From: Macropodus opercularis
Taxonomy: Eukaryota; Chordata; Actinopteri; Anabantiformes; Osphronemidae
Direction: 5' to 3'
Assembly: GCA_030770545.1 (NCBI GenBank)
Contig: CM061091.1
Location: forward strand, 1,680,501-1,744,500
Length of the DNA stretch: 64,000 nucleotides
The notes below the pieces were generated by a model. That model ran no database searches. It saw nothing but the letters and a program-made list of their open reading frames with translations, and had not been told where the DNA came from. Made by a program: the position numbers and the translations under genes. This document shows positions 38,419 through 51,146 of this stretch, in pieces (within the stretch, counting starts at the first letter, position 1; each line of letters begins with the position of its first letter).

Positions 38419-38743
38419 CTATTCTTTGAATAGACAGAAACTCAGTTGACCACTTTATTTGTGCTGTTACCTACTGACTTCCGCTGAGAATTCATTATTC
38501 TACAAGTATAAATAAAGCCTTTCCCCCTCTTCGCTACGCACTCTCCAAACCATCGTTCCAGTCCACCCATCTCCTCAGCGAGGACACCCACCAGCAGCAC
38601 ATGCTCTGCATTAGGCTCCACATCCTCGTCCGCTGCCTGGAGCTTGCATTCAAGTGTGTTGTTCTTCTGCAGTGACGGGTGGCTCGCATTCCTCATTGAT
38701 GACACATTTAAACATCCTCTTTAGAAAATACATTTGTTTTCAC

Positions 38744-38798
38744 CCAGAGTTTTGAGCAACTCGTCGAAATTGTCGCTGCTTTTCATTTTCCAGGTTCC
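38744..38798 (-). pseudogene. crabp1: relic first exon of a cellular retinoic acid-binding protein gene
   Basis: The minus strand encodes GTWKMKSSDNFDELLKTLG, which matches the first-exon peptide of vertebrate CRABP1/CRABP2 at nearly every residue. It is followed by a splice donor (CTGG then GTGAAA) at the intron position of this fatty-acid-binding-protein family. The usual first residues (Met-Pro-Asn-Phe-Ala) are gone: the preceding codons read Asn-Arg-Asn-Lys and no in-frame ATG occurs for about 50 codons. Exons 2-4, with hallmark strings such as KTSTTVRTTEINF, are not visible within about 6 kb downstream on this strand. CRABP binds retinoic acid in the cytosol. Human CRABP1 is near PSMA4 on 15q25, matching this location. 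Assignment to crabp1 rather than crabp2 rests on that synteny. Confidence 0.65.
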
Positions 38799-38819
38799 CT
38801 TGTTCCTGTTTCCTTGCGG

Positions 38820-39900
38820 TGGGACGCGTGAGGGCTGTTCTCCTCTGCCTCCTCGGCTCTCTCCTCTCCTTCTCCTGCGCCGTCTCTTCAGCCTTTGTCC
38901 ATCTCTGCTCCCTCGTTGTCTCCTCCCTGTGCGCGGATCCCACACAACAGACACACAGTGTTAATGGTTGTTTCTGAGCTGGTTGATTCATCAGCCTGTG
39001 ACCCAGCTGAGAAACCAAATGGTGCATCTGTTCTGTTATAAAGCCTTTCAATATTAGCATATGTTTAAGGTTAAAGTTTTGCAATGCGACTGACTTTTCA
39101 GTAGGATTGGGTATTATAATATTTCTAATCATTCTTATTCTCATTTCATGTCTCATTGTTAGACACGGGGACATGGTGGTGCAGCAAGGTTGTGGCATCA
39201 CAACATAGAGCAGGAAGCTGCTGGAGAGGAGATTTTGTGGAAGGGCTGAGCCCAGAGGTGTGACAGGACGCAGCGCTGCCACTGCAGACTACTTACTCTG
39301 CTTTGACGAGTTCAGAAAGGCCAGAGGTTTCGGGTCGGGTCATAAGTTTTGAAGGGTGTGGGACTGTAACGCGGGACAAAGCATCATTTAACTTGAAAAC
39401 TGAAAGCTCACAAACGTCTCTTCTGGAAACGGCTACAGAACGACGTTCTGCCTCAGGGGCCTCAGCAGGTGACTGTGATCCGCTGTAACCTCGCTCCTTC
39501 CCGTTTTCTTGAATCTAAATAGACTTGATGTTGGTCCTTTTTACTATCCTACCACCTCCACTGACTCCCATGAGACTGAGAGGCTCTTTCCCTAAGCAGA
39601 CAGATCCATTCCCTCTGTGACAGCCTCTCATTAGTCTTTGTGACAAAGTGCCTTCCGTGCTCGGCTTGATAACGAATGTTTGGAGCAGAGCTGTCTGTCA
39701 TCCCACCTCTATCGGCTCCGGCTTCTACCCCCAGCCTCTGTTTTCTTTATCAGGACATTTTTCTCTTGGTCTCTGGGTGATTTTATGTGATGTGAATGTC
39801 AGGGTAGATGTGCAGATGGAGGACTGGAGCTCAGAGCTTTCTGCTGCCACCTACTGGTGTGCTTGGGAAAAACCGGGCTTTTAGGCTTCATGTAATTATG
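38820..39900. other. intergenic stretch between crabp relic and composite repeat
   Basis: No convincing gene. The part nearest the relic is Arg/Glu-codon-rich on the minus strand (about 38,820-38,960) and gives a long but low-complexity frame. The remainder has no recognised feature. Confidence 0.45.
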
Positions 39901-39908
39901 GTCTTAAT

Positions 39909-40010
39909 CACTGTGAATGCTTTAAAGCATTCACAGTATTGTTTTCCTAATCTTTTTTATCACTGTGAATGCTTTAAAGCATTCACAGTATTGTTTTCCT
40001 AATCTTTTTT
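39909..40010. repeat. twice-repeated 30-bp palindrome at the left end of the composite repeat
   Basis: CACTGTGAATGCTTT is followed immediately by its reverse complement (one terminal mismatch), and the whole 52-bp block is present twice in tandem, starting at 39,909 and 39,961. The same 15-mer appears inverted near the right end of each long unit, as expected of terminal inverted repeats of a non-autonomous DNA element. Confidence 0.85.
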
Positions 40011-40207
40011 ATTATTATAGTTCTTCCGTACGTTTTTTGGCATCTAACTAGTGCCGCACCGTTTGAGCTATTGGAACCATTCAAATATTAAAATGTGCAG
40101 CTTTTCCGGGAATCGAGTGCTTCTATACAACTTTTTGATATCTTTTATACTTTTTGAAATATTAAGCTATTTTCACTTTTTTTTCCCCATTGAAAATGAA
40201 TGGGAAG

Positions 40208-40265
40208 CTGTATAGGGCAACTGGACACTCCCGCAAGAGACCCCAGTTCAAATCCCGCTCAAGGC
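40208..40265 (+). repeat. tRNA-like module A-i
   Basis: A perfect Pol III B-box core (GTTCAAATC) with an A-box-like TAGGGCAACTG one mismatch from consensus, ending in a GGCA 3' end. Too degenerate to be a working tRNA. Confidence 0.5.
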
Positions 40266-41029
40266 ATCTATGTTCTGCTTCCAAGCTTTGATGCCTTAAA
40301 CAGTGTATGTTGACAGTTACAGCGGTTTGGAATCGCTGACGATTCAACAATTGTGAGTTTTCCGACATGAAACTCACTCAGGTTGTAGAACGAAGTACAT
40401 TTAATTAAAGTACAGATTTGAGCGTTTTGAACTAGCTGTAAATTCAACAATTGTCAATCTTCCGACATGAAACTCACACAGGTTGTAGATATAAGTCTTG
40501 GCTCTAATTTGATGTGGTGGTGATTTTTTGTGATTACTGTTACGGTTTCGCCGCAACGGACCCGTTTAGCGGGCTTTGTTTTAATCGTCTTTTTGTCACA
40601 AGCTTAAAACTTTCACTTGTAAATTGTCGCCACGGCCGCAATTTTCGCTGTTTTCAAACGATTCTTTCACTCAGATGTAGACACACTTGTCTACTTGCTA
40701 ACTGGGCACATGGCAAAACCGAAAGACCGACACATTTTGTCGTATTTGTCTCGTAGCGGCTGCCTCTGTGTCATCTGCCCGCCTCATTAGCAGGCAGATT
40801 GATCGTTTTGAACTCGCTGTAATTCAACAATTGTCAGTTTTTCGACATGACACTCACACAGGTTGAAGATTAAACTCTCGGCTTTCATTTGATATGGTGG
40901 TTGTCGTGATTACTGTTACGGTTTCGCCGCTACGAACCCGTTTAGCGGGCTTCGTTTCTATCGTTTCGTAGCAGCAGCCGCTGCTGTCGTCAGCCTCTTA
41001 TAGACCTTCGCGAGCTGATGGTTCAAGCT

Positions 41030-41102
41030 GCCTGTTGGCGTCGTGGATAGTGTGGTGAGCTCTGGACCCAAAAGCCACGGGTTCAATCCCCGGTCGTGTC
41101 AA
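41030..41102 (+). repeat. tRNA-like module A-ii
   Basis: Perfect B-box core (GTTCAATCC) and an A-box-like TGGCGTCGTGG one mismatch from TRGYNNARNNG. The T-arm pairs partly; no clean anticodon arm. Confidence 0.55.
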
Positions 41103-41171
41103 CTAATTTTACACTGATGTTTGTTACCAAGCTGAGGGTCTAATACACCTTCGGACGCGGCCGATTTCAGC

Positions 41172-41245
41172 TTCTTAAATGGCCAAGCGGTTAATCTGCT
41201 GCGCTGCGAAGCGGGAGATCCCGGTTCGAACCCCAGTCCAGGCAA
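41172..41245 (+). repeat. tRNA-like module A-iii, intact A and B boxes
   Basis: Both internal Pol III promoter elements match consensus exactly: A box TGGCCAAGCGG at 41180-41190 and B box GTTCGAACC at 41224-41232, 33 bases apart. The A box resembles those of serine and leucine tRNAs. The anticodon arm folds only with a nine-base loop, so this is not a functional tRNA. A run of five T about 70 bases downstream could terminate a Pol III transcript. Confidence 0.65.
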
Positions 41246-41845
41246 CTGTCTTCAGACTGATGTTTATTACCAGCACATTGAACCTGGATGTTCTGCTTGT
41301 TGTAACAAAGCTTTTTAAGCTTCAGCAATGTCAGGAAAATCTTGCAAAATTCAATCAACATATCTTAGGGGTTATCTATACTTTTACTGTGTAGATCAAT
41401 TCACCTGTGTTTTATTAAATTATTGAATTATTAATACTTACTTAATATTTTTTCATTATGCTTTATTTTGAAATTTAAGACTTTTAACTTGTTCTGGACC
41501 TGTACAAGCCTATTCTATCCACTTCTATTTTTCTTAAACTACTTTTAAGAACGTTTTAAACTCTCGAGCTACAGTCAGCAGTTATTGGGAATACATTCAG
41601 CATAAAGCATTCACAGTGCATTTTCTTATGGAAATGCTTTTTCTAGTTATTATTATAGTTATTCCGTACGTTTTTTGGCATCTAACTAGTGCTGCACCGT
41701 TTGAGCTATTGGAACCATTCAAATATTAAAATGTGCAGCTATTCTAGGAATCGAGTGCTTCTATACAACTTTTTGATATATTTTATAGTTTTTGAAATAT
41801 TAAGCTATTTTCACAATTTTTGCCCCATTGAAAATGAATGGGAAT

Positions 41846-41904
41846 CTGTATAGGGCAACTGGACTCACCCGCAGGAGACCCCTGTTCAAATCCCGCTCAA
41901 GGCA
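41846..41904 (+). repeat. tRNA-like module B-i
   Basis: Counterpart of A-i, with B-box core GTTCAAATC and the same GGCATCTATG continuation. Confidence 0.5.
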
Positions 41905-42967
41905 TCTATGTTCTGCTTGTTGTAACAATGCTTTGAAAGCTTCTTGTACTTTCAGCGCCGTCCTCTGGTTGTTCCTAAGAATTGCATTATAGGTGTTTTA
42001 AAATTCAACCCTGTTAAGCTGTTTGAGCTTTGATGCTTTGAACAGTGTATGTTGACAGTTACAGCGGTTTGAATTCGCTGACGATTCAACAATTGTGAGT
42101 TTTCAGACATGAAACTCACTCAGGTTGTAGAATGAAGTACATTCAAACCGCGGTTTCTCTATAAACTTTCACTTGTAAATTGTCGCCACGGCCGCAATTT
42201 TCGCTCTTTTTAAAAGATTCTTTCACTCAGATGTAGACACACTTGTCTACTTGCTAACTGGGCACATGGCAAAACCGACCGACCGACAAATTTCGCCGTA
42301 TTTGTCTCGTAGCAGCGGCCGCTTTTGCGTCATTAATTTGCCTGATTCGCGAGCAGATCTGATCGTTTTGAACTCGCTGTAAATTCAACAATTGTCAGTC
42401 TTTCGACACGAAACTTACACAGGTTATAGATTAAAGTCTTGGCTTTCATTTGATGTGGTGGTCTTTGTGATTACTGTTACGGTTTCGCCGCTACGAACCC
42501 GTTTAGCGGGCTTCGTTTTCATCGTCTTTTTGCCACAAGCTTAAAACTGTCACTTGTAAAATGTCGCTACGGCCGCAATTTTCGCTCTTTTTAAAAGATT
42601 CTTTCACTCAGATGTAGACACACTTGTCTACTTGCTAACTGGGCACATGGCAAACTCGAAAGACCGACACATTTCGCCGTATTTGTCTCGTAGCGGCCGC
42701 TTTTGCGTCATTAATTTGCCTGATTCGCGAGCAGATCTGATCGTTTTGAACTCGCTGTAAATTCAACAATTGTCAGCCTTTCGACATGAAACGCACACAG
42801 GGTGTAGATTAAAGTCTCTGCTTTCATTTGATGTGGTGGTTGTTGTGATTACTGTTACGGTTTCGCCGCTACGAACCCGTTTAGCGGGCTTCGTTTCTAT
42901 CGTTTCATAGCCACAGCTGCTGCTGCTGTCAGCCTCTTATAGACCTTCGCGAACTAGTATGTCAAGC

Positions 42968-43042
42968 AGCCCAGTGGCCTAGAGGATAGGGCGGTGAGCT
43001 ACAGAGTCAGAGGCCACGGGTTCAATCCCCGGTCGAGACAAC
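42968..43042 (+). repeat. tRNA-like module B-ii, intact A and B boxes
   Basis: Counterpart of A-ii. Here the A box TGGCCTAGAGG (42975-42985) matches consensus exactly and the B box GTTCAATCC is retained. Confidence 0.6.
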
Positions 43043-43110
43043 TGTTTTTAGACTGATGTTTGTTACCAAGCTGAGGGTCTAATACACCTTCGGGCGCTGC
43101 CAATTTCAGC

Positions 43111-43186
43111 TTCTTAAATGGCTAAGCGGTTATTCTGCTGCACTGCGAAGCGGGTGATCCCGGTTCGAACCCCGGTCCAGGCAACT
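43111..43186 (+). repeat. tRNA-like module B-iii, intact A and B boxes
   Basis: Counterpart of A-iii, with A box TGGCTAAGCGG at 43119-43129, B box GTTCGAACC at 43163-43171, and the same downstream run of five T. Confidence 0.65.
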
Positions 43187-43969
43187 GTCTTCAGACTGAT
43201 GTTTGTTACCTGCACATTGAATCTGAATGTTCTGCTTGTTGTAACAAAGCTTTTTAAGCTTCAACAATGTCAGGAAAGTCTTGCAAAATTCAATCAACAT
43301 ATCTTAGGGGTTATCTATACTTTTACTGTGTAGATCAACTCACCTGTGTTTTATTCAATTATTGAATTATTAATACTTACTTAATATTTTTTCATTATGC
43401 TTTATTTTGAAATTTAAGACTTTTAACTTGTTCTGGACCTGTACAAGCCTATTCTATCCACTTCTATTTTTCTTAAACTACTTTTAAGAACGTTTTAAAC
43501 TCTCGAGCTACAGTCAGCAGTTATTGGGAATACATTCAGCATAAAGCATTCACAGTGCATTTTCTTATGGAAATGCTTTTTCTAGTTAGTTGAATATTAT
43601 TTAGGTGAGATCAGTTCTGTGTTCATTTGTCTATGTACATATGAAGTTAAATGAATGTTAGTTGTATATTTTGTTTTAAATGCAGTTTTATCAAAATTCC
43701 TGAATATAGTGCACATCCTGGTTTATTCAAAGTGTAAAGTTCACTATAGGTACTTCACAACAGTACTTCTAAGAACAATAGTTTAGTTCTGTCGGCAAAA
43801 GAAACATAATCTGACTCCATGTGAAAACATCAAGTTACAAAGATAAATAAACAGGTTATGCAGAATTAATTTGCGAATGGAAGTTAATTCCTTTGCTCCG
43901 TAAAGTCCTTCCTGTGTTCCTCTTGTGTTGAAGTATGGAAAAAAAAACAGTTAAATGTCTGAATTGAGT

Positions 43970-43975
43970 TTTATT
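43970..43975 (-). terminator. slc25a44: candidate slc25a44 poly(A) signal
   Basis: Minus-strand AATAAA about 1.3 kb beyond the slc25a44 stop codon. The intervening sequence lacks other genes, so a long 3' UTR is likely. Nearer minus-strand hexamers may also exist in this AT-rich stretch. Confidence 0.45.
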
Positions 43976-45311
43976 GATGAGCCAGGACACAGAACATACA
44001 GCATGGTGTGAAACCTTTCTGTACACAGCCACTGGTTCTGCTTCTCGATCAGTCACTGGCAACATAATCACAAATGCTGAAAGCTGTAGTGTCTTATTAC
44101 GGGGGCAGGATTAGGTCCCCTCTTCTTAAATGGGTGAAGATGGACGACTCAATGAAAGAACCAGATTAATCATAAGAATTCATGTACATTTTAAATAAAC
44201 ACTTGGTGAGGAGCAGATCTTTCTTCCAAAAACATCCATAAACATTTTCTTCTGCAGTAATTAAACTGTAATAAATTTTCATTTCTAGGACTAAAATAAC
44301 ATCTGTTAAAAAATATTTTGGTCAGTTCTACATACCGTTATCGTTTGACTTCATGCTTGGAAATATACTTTGTTTTAAAAAGTCATTAAGCAGTTAAACA
44401 TCCAACTGCATGAATCACACAGCACAAAGTTATTTACCATAAACAAATGGGATGTATCGACACTTGGTCATGACCCAAAAACCTTGATGAAACACCCAAG
44501 AAACAAACTAATAAATTAATTCCTTTGAGACATTATTCATACATTTACAAGGAAACAATCACGTGTGTGATACAAAGGATAAAACATTTACCTTATTGCA
44601 CTAAAACATATGTCACATTAGCAGAACAACTTACCGCCTTTAAATCAAAACTACTTCACAGGCTTTGACTGGCAGCCCAACAGAAACACAGGTTCAAAAT
44701 TCTGAGTATTAGCAGCAACAACCGGCCACTTGATAACCAGCTCGATCACTGCAACACGCGCTACAACATCAGCAGGGCAGCACGGCAGCGTGTGAAAGAT
44801 GCTGAGAGATTATTAAGATGAGAAGATGGAACTTGTCCTTTAAAGTATGAAGGCAGCCATTTAAAAAAAGGCCAAGAGAAAGGAAATCAAATGTAGACTG
44901 GTTCAGTGAACACAGACAGCTGAGAACATTTTATATGGTTGTCTAATCAAAGTTAGGATCTGCTCGTCAGTACTGGTTTCCATCTGGGCCCGACGCCACT
45001 TTGGCAGAACAGCAAACATAAAAAGCACATTTTCCCCACTTACAAAACTCTGCAGATCATGTGCTGCCTTTGTGTTTGTTGTCCAAATTTCTAAAAACTA
45101 AAAGCACCCCATGGGTTTTCAGTTGAGCGTTCACTACTAACTTACTGCACTTACTCCAAAGATAATGACCCTAAATAGGCAGCAGGACGAACTGCAAAGC
45201 TATGAAGCTGGTGTGAATAAATACACTCTGGATCATCCATTGCTTTCACATGAAGCCTAATTTGGGGTTTCAAATGGCACATGGTCTGGATGTTGTCTGC
45301 CCAGGTGTCTT

Positions 45312-46477
45312 CTACCAGTGTCTGGAATCCACCAGCTCTGGTCGCAAACTTAGCTTTTTCAGCGTCTCGTAGCCGACCACCATGACGATAGCAGTGGGTG
45401 TGGATGAAATGATGCGCGCCGACAGTCCTTTGGTCAGTCCCCAGCAGCCTTCCTCTTTGATCAGCTGCCTGAACGTCTCGATGACTGAAGTCCTCCCCTC
45501 AACCTAAACACAACACACATGCTTTTCCTTCAACTGTAATGCTTCAAGAGTCGTAAATAGGTTTTGTGCACAACAGTACATGATGGTTACCTGCACTCTG
45601 GCCCTGACCACATCCATTGGGTTAGTGACGGTGGAGGCAGTGGCAGCAGCTAAGGGACCAGCCATGGCTTGTAGAATCAGATGAGGGCAATTACTGGGAG
45701 CCAGTTTAGAGAGTTGTTCTGTTGAACATTACACATGTCATTAACTACATACGAAGGACTTGTGTAATTCAGTCCCACTATAGATGTACAGACATACTGG
45801 GAAAATAAAAACACAGGACACAGATAAGACCAGTGCAAACATTTCAGCTGCTTACCTGCATAAAAATGATAGAAAGGCCACCATACAGCACTGTTGGGGA
45901 TGTAGGTCAATAAAGACGCCACATATCCCCTGTAAAAGCCCCGGAAACCATCTGTGGCAAAAATCTGAGTCATAATGTTCCTGGTTTGGCCAAACACTTT
46001 TTTGGCCTTTCCAGTGTCAGAACCGAGTCGGAAACGAGTGAGGTGCTCCCCTTGGCCCTGCATCATGAGATGCTGAGAGACAACATCTATAGGAACAGTG
46101 ATGCTCTGAGCAACAAGGGAAGCCGAGCCACCTGCCACCAGAGACTTGACTGTATTGTCCTCAGAATACTGGGAGACATACTTCCTCACCAGCTCATAGG
46201 TGGTTATGTAAGCCTGGCCTGAGATGAGTGTGAAGGTGTTGACCACGAAGCCGCGATAGAGGCCTCGTACACCCTCCGCCCGCAGGATCTTGAAGAAAGC
46301 ATCAAACGTGCCGCTGTAGAGCGATTTGCCCCTCTGCACCTGCAACCGAGTGCGGATGAGCGTGGCCGGGTAAACGGTGGCCCTGATGGTCATGGTCATG
46401 AACACACCAAAGGAGTAGAACTTCCTCTTGTCGAGGTCCTCCCACTCGATGATCTGGATGTTCCGTTTCTGCTGCAT
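45312..46477 (-). CDS. slc25a44: mitochondrial carrier SLC25A44, 313 aa
   Basis: Six-helix inner-membrane carrier; SLC25A44 is reported to import branched-chain amino acids into mitochondria. Coding exons in transcript order: 46477-45856, 45718-45591, 45503-45312, GT-AG, continuous frame (942 nt with stop; human 314 aa). It begins MQQKRNIQIIEWEDLDKRKF, like human MEDKRNIQIIEWEHLDKKKF. The three carrier repeats show YPATLIRTRLQVQ, VPIDVVSQHLMMQ and NPMDVVRARVQVE; the first has Thr at the usual acidic position, as in the family. The conserved end SLRPELVDSRHW is present. The start was chosen by homology: an upstream in-frame ATG lies beyond the likely acceptor at 46515-46516 (CTGCAG) and belongs to the intron. 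A noncoding first exon lies near 47,212. Teleosts have duplicate copies; which one was not determined. Confidence 0.95.
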
Positions 46478-47211
46478 CCTGCCAGCGGTGGGAGCCCCCT
46501 CATCAGACCGATTCCTGCAGCAAGTGAAGTCGTCTTGACTCATTATGCAACTTATAACCTCACATGTGCCAAGATGCTTATGGAACTTTGTTTTATTTGA
46601 TTTAATTGAAGACTGTAGAGAAATTAAGCAGAAAAGGACAAAATAATTGGCAACCCTCACCTGTCAGCTACCTGCTTGTTTTCAGCATGACCCTATAAAA
46701 GGATCAAAATTATAAACTCCTCAAAACAACACAACTAAAATAACAGACCTTCTTCTACCATACCATTCATCCACGATGTGACAAAGTTCAAAGGACGTGC
46801 AGCAACATCAGCTAAGGGTACACACCTTGACCTGTAGAGCCAAAGGGCGTCACAACGTGTTATTACAGCAGTCTTTGATTTGACACAAGTCTTTGTTAGG
46901 CGCAGGACCCAGCGTCAGCCTGGTTTTACAACACGTGTTTGTATTGTATTTAACCCAACCGGTCAGAGGACGCTGTGTTCCAGGAGGCTACGTGACTGCC
47001 TGCAGCTACCTAACAACACTCGCACACTAACCAAACCTGAGCAGAAGTAAAACATCCACACAACCATGTGTTCGTTCCTGGTTACGTAACTTTAAAAGGA
47101 AGTGTCGTCGGATAACCTGCGTTAACTTAGCTACGTTAGCAATCTGCGAGTTACACGGCGTTTGTACTCGTTTAACCTGTCGTTAACTCCACGCGATCAC
47201 TAAGCACATAC

Positions 47212-47300
47212 CTCTGCAGTCGACGTTTATTTCCTCCTCATGTCCTTAACGTGAGGAAACCACCGCGGCCACAGATTAACACGTGAAACCAACGTCGTGG
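47212..47300 (-). other. slc25a44: probable noncoding first exon of slc25a44
   Basis: Minus-strand sequence ending in the donor CAGAG|GTATGT about 700 bases upstream of the coding exon acceptor. The surrounding CpG-containing sequence is promoter-like. The left and right limits in transcript sense are uncertain at the 5' end. Confidence 0.45.
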
Positions 47301-47499
47301 ATTGGAAAGAATATGGAGTTGGCTACCTCCTAGCTACTCTGCTAACTACTACAGCCTGCTTCCTGTTCTCATTCAAACGCCATGCTGCTGTCAACAGCCA
47401 ATGGGCTGCGTGCTGCATTCACGGCACACCGTTTTTACCTGCACTGGGAGCAGTGCCGTTCACATCGGGCTGTGATTTGTGTTTCTGAATTGGAGATAA

Positions 47500-48380
47500 T
47501 ATATTTCATATATTGGAGATAATATATTGAAAGTAAGATCTGATATTAACACAAATGCAATTCATTATAAAGAGGCTATACATTGTTTAATTCGTATTGA
47601 TAATACGCTGCTACAAATGTGCAGCCCAACAAATGCAGGCTTTCTAATTTTTAACAGAACGCCACAGGGGAAAATTAACTAGTTACTAGGCTACTTGAGA
47701 AAAAACTAAATTTCTGTGTTCATCTCCAGAATTAAGCTTTTTCTTTAAGTTATTTAAGATAAAAAGACCCGATGACACATTAAACGTATCCATAGAATGT
47801 GGGAGGATGCGCGCTGTTCCACTCACTGATGGTGAGTCCTCTGGTCTCTACAGGCCTAAACAAAGCCAGCAGCACTAAGAGGTCACGGACTATTCATGGA
47901 AAAGCACCAATAAAACCCGATTGAGTCGCACGTGTTTAAAATATATATATTTTAAATGTTTCGTATGAAATTGCGGGTCTTCGTAGGATCTATCTGTGCA
48001 TCCAGACATGCACAGCATTAGGTTACAACCTTTACCACATCAGAGTAACGATGAAAATGTATGTATTTGCAAAAAGGGACGACAGCTGATTATTTCACAA
48101 ATCACATTTAGCGGACTGTAATAATGTATTTCACAAAATACAATATTACAGTCCGCTAAATGTGTTTGATGGTTAATATGGAAAATATTGTTGTTGCCTT
48201 AAGAAACGCGGTGTTAATCTTTACTACTGTGATGTAAACGAAAGTCAAACGTATCCTCAAATGAAAGTAGCTTAGTAAATTACAAACCGTGCAGTACTTT
48301 AGTCACTTTTCAACCCATGCACTTGAGCGACGTGACCGGTCCTCCCAGCGGAGGGCGGCGCTGCTGAGCGGACGCCACAG
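47500..48380. other. intergenic stretch between slc25a44 and psma4 promoters
   Basis: AT-rich non-coding sequence between divergently transcribed genes. It holds a short tandem duplication near 47,490-47,530 (repeated GGAGATAATATATT) and one strong palindrome listed separately. No coding sequence seen. Confidence 0.5.
48103..48164. repeat. 62-bp near-perfect palindrome
   Basis: Two 29-base arms, from CACATTTAGCGGACTG to CAGTCCGCTAAATGTG, are reverse complements with a single mismatch and are separated by a four-base loop (CACA). The sequence is not low-complexity. No flanking duplication is obvious. Confidence 0.9.
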
Positions 48381-48399
48381 GTTCCAGCGCCTGCGTGTG

Positions 48400-48473
48400 G
48401 TGACGTCAAACCGAAAGCAGTGGAGCCTGTCAGCCTGGACACCAGAACCCCGATTTACAGCACTCCTCCCCAG
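48400..48473 (+). other. psma4: probable noncoding first exon of psma4
   Basis: CpG-rich leader sequence ending in a donor (CCCCAG|GTGAGC). The next exon has an acceptor at 48877-48878, and its final three bases are the start codon. The transcription start is not determined. Confidence 0.5.
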
Positions 48474-48581
48474 GTGAGCGCCTCGTGTTCTAGTGTTTAC
48501 CTCACTCTTGTTTTTGCTTTTGGTTCTTCGCTCAGTTGTTTGCACCGAGCCGGAAGGCTTTTAGTGTAATTAACGGGCTAG

Positions 48582-48606
48582 CTAGCTAGCTAGCGGGCTA
48601 GCCGGG
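48582..48606. repeat. short GCTA tandem repeat in the first psma4 intron
   Basis: About five tandem CTAG units followed by an imperfect copy. A minor simple repeat. Confidence 0.85.
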
Positions 48607-48900
48607 TCGGATATTGCAGATTCATTCTCACAGCATCAGTTAGCTAACTGTGCTAACTGCTCGCTGTTATGGTTCGAGGGACTTAGAAAAGTGAATAACT
48701 AAGACCTGTAGCGTTGTATTTCCAAGCTACCACCAGTGAGTCGCCTACACCTAAGTTATGACACATTTACTTTGCTAGGTTTGCTAAATGAAAACGGGCG
48801 ACATCTCGTCGTGAAGTCACCGTTTTTTCTATGTGTTTGGTTTCTGTTGTTCACCTGTGGCTGGTTTATGTTTTACAGGATAGTTCCAGCGACGTGGACA

Positions 48901-51092
<2,192 letters not shown>

Positions 51093-51146
51093 GCTAAATA
51101 ATTATTTTTCCTGCTTGCTACCAAATCCTGTGTTTTTGTCTTTTAC

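Larger units (their letters stand above)
40024..41648 (+). repeat. composite repeat, unit A
   Basis: The first of two homologous long units. Order: a conserved start (TTCCGTACGTTTTTTGGCAT), a tRNA-like module, two ~380-bp internal subrepeats (from about 40,420 and 40,801) beginning GCGTTTTGAACT or CGTTTTGAACT, two more tRNA-like modules, an AT-rich tail and an inverted CACTGTGAATGCTTT near the right end. Compared with unit B it lacks about 130 bases after the first tRNA-like module. No transposase or reverse transcriptase is encoded. I could not match it confidently to a named family. Confidence 0.8.
41662..43588 (+). repeat. composite repeat, unit B
   Basis: Second, longer unit in direct orientation, abutting unit A. 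Internal subrepeats start at 42,361 and 42,739 (period 378). Its last 500 bases are nearly identical to those of unit A, and a 71-codon frame starting in the third tRNA-like module is open in both with seven differences. This points to a recent duplication rather than a gene. Confidence 0.8.

Noticed and set aside
38442..38705. 87-codon minus-strand frame downstream of the crabp exon, with a minus-strand AATAAA near 38,449
   Set aside because: Considered as a later crabp exon, but it contains none of the family strings. Position and poly(A) signal alone are not enough.
38740..39282. 180-codon minus-strand frame overlapping the crabp relic in another frame
   Set aside because: Arg/Glu/Gln-rich and compositional only; the crabp peptide is in a different frame.
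41172..41245. Functional tRNA-Ser or tRNA-Leu gene
   Set aside because: The A and B boxes are perfect but the acceptor and anticodon stems do not form properly; treated as a tRNA-derived repeat module.
41179..41394. 71-codon frame MAKRLICC..., also open at 43,118-43,333 in the second repeat unit
   Set aside because: It starts inside a tRNA-like module and lies wholly in repeat sequence. Conservation follows from duplication of the unit; no domain or codon pattern supports a protein.
45784..46222. Plus-strand frames inside slc25a44
   Set aside because: Shadows of the carrier gene on the opposite strand.
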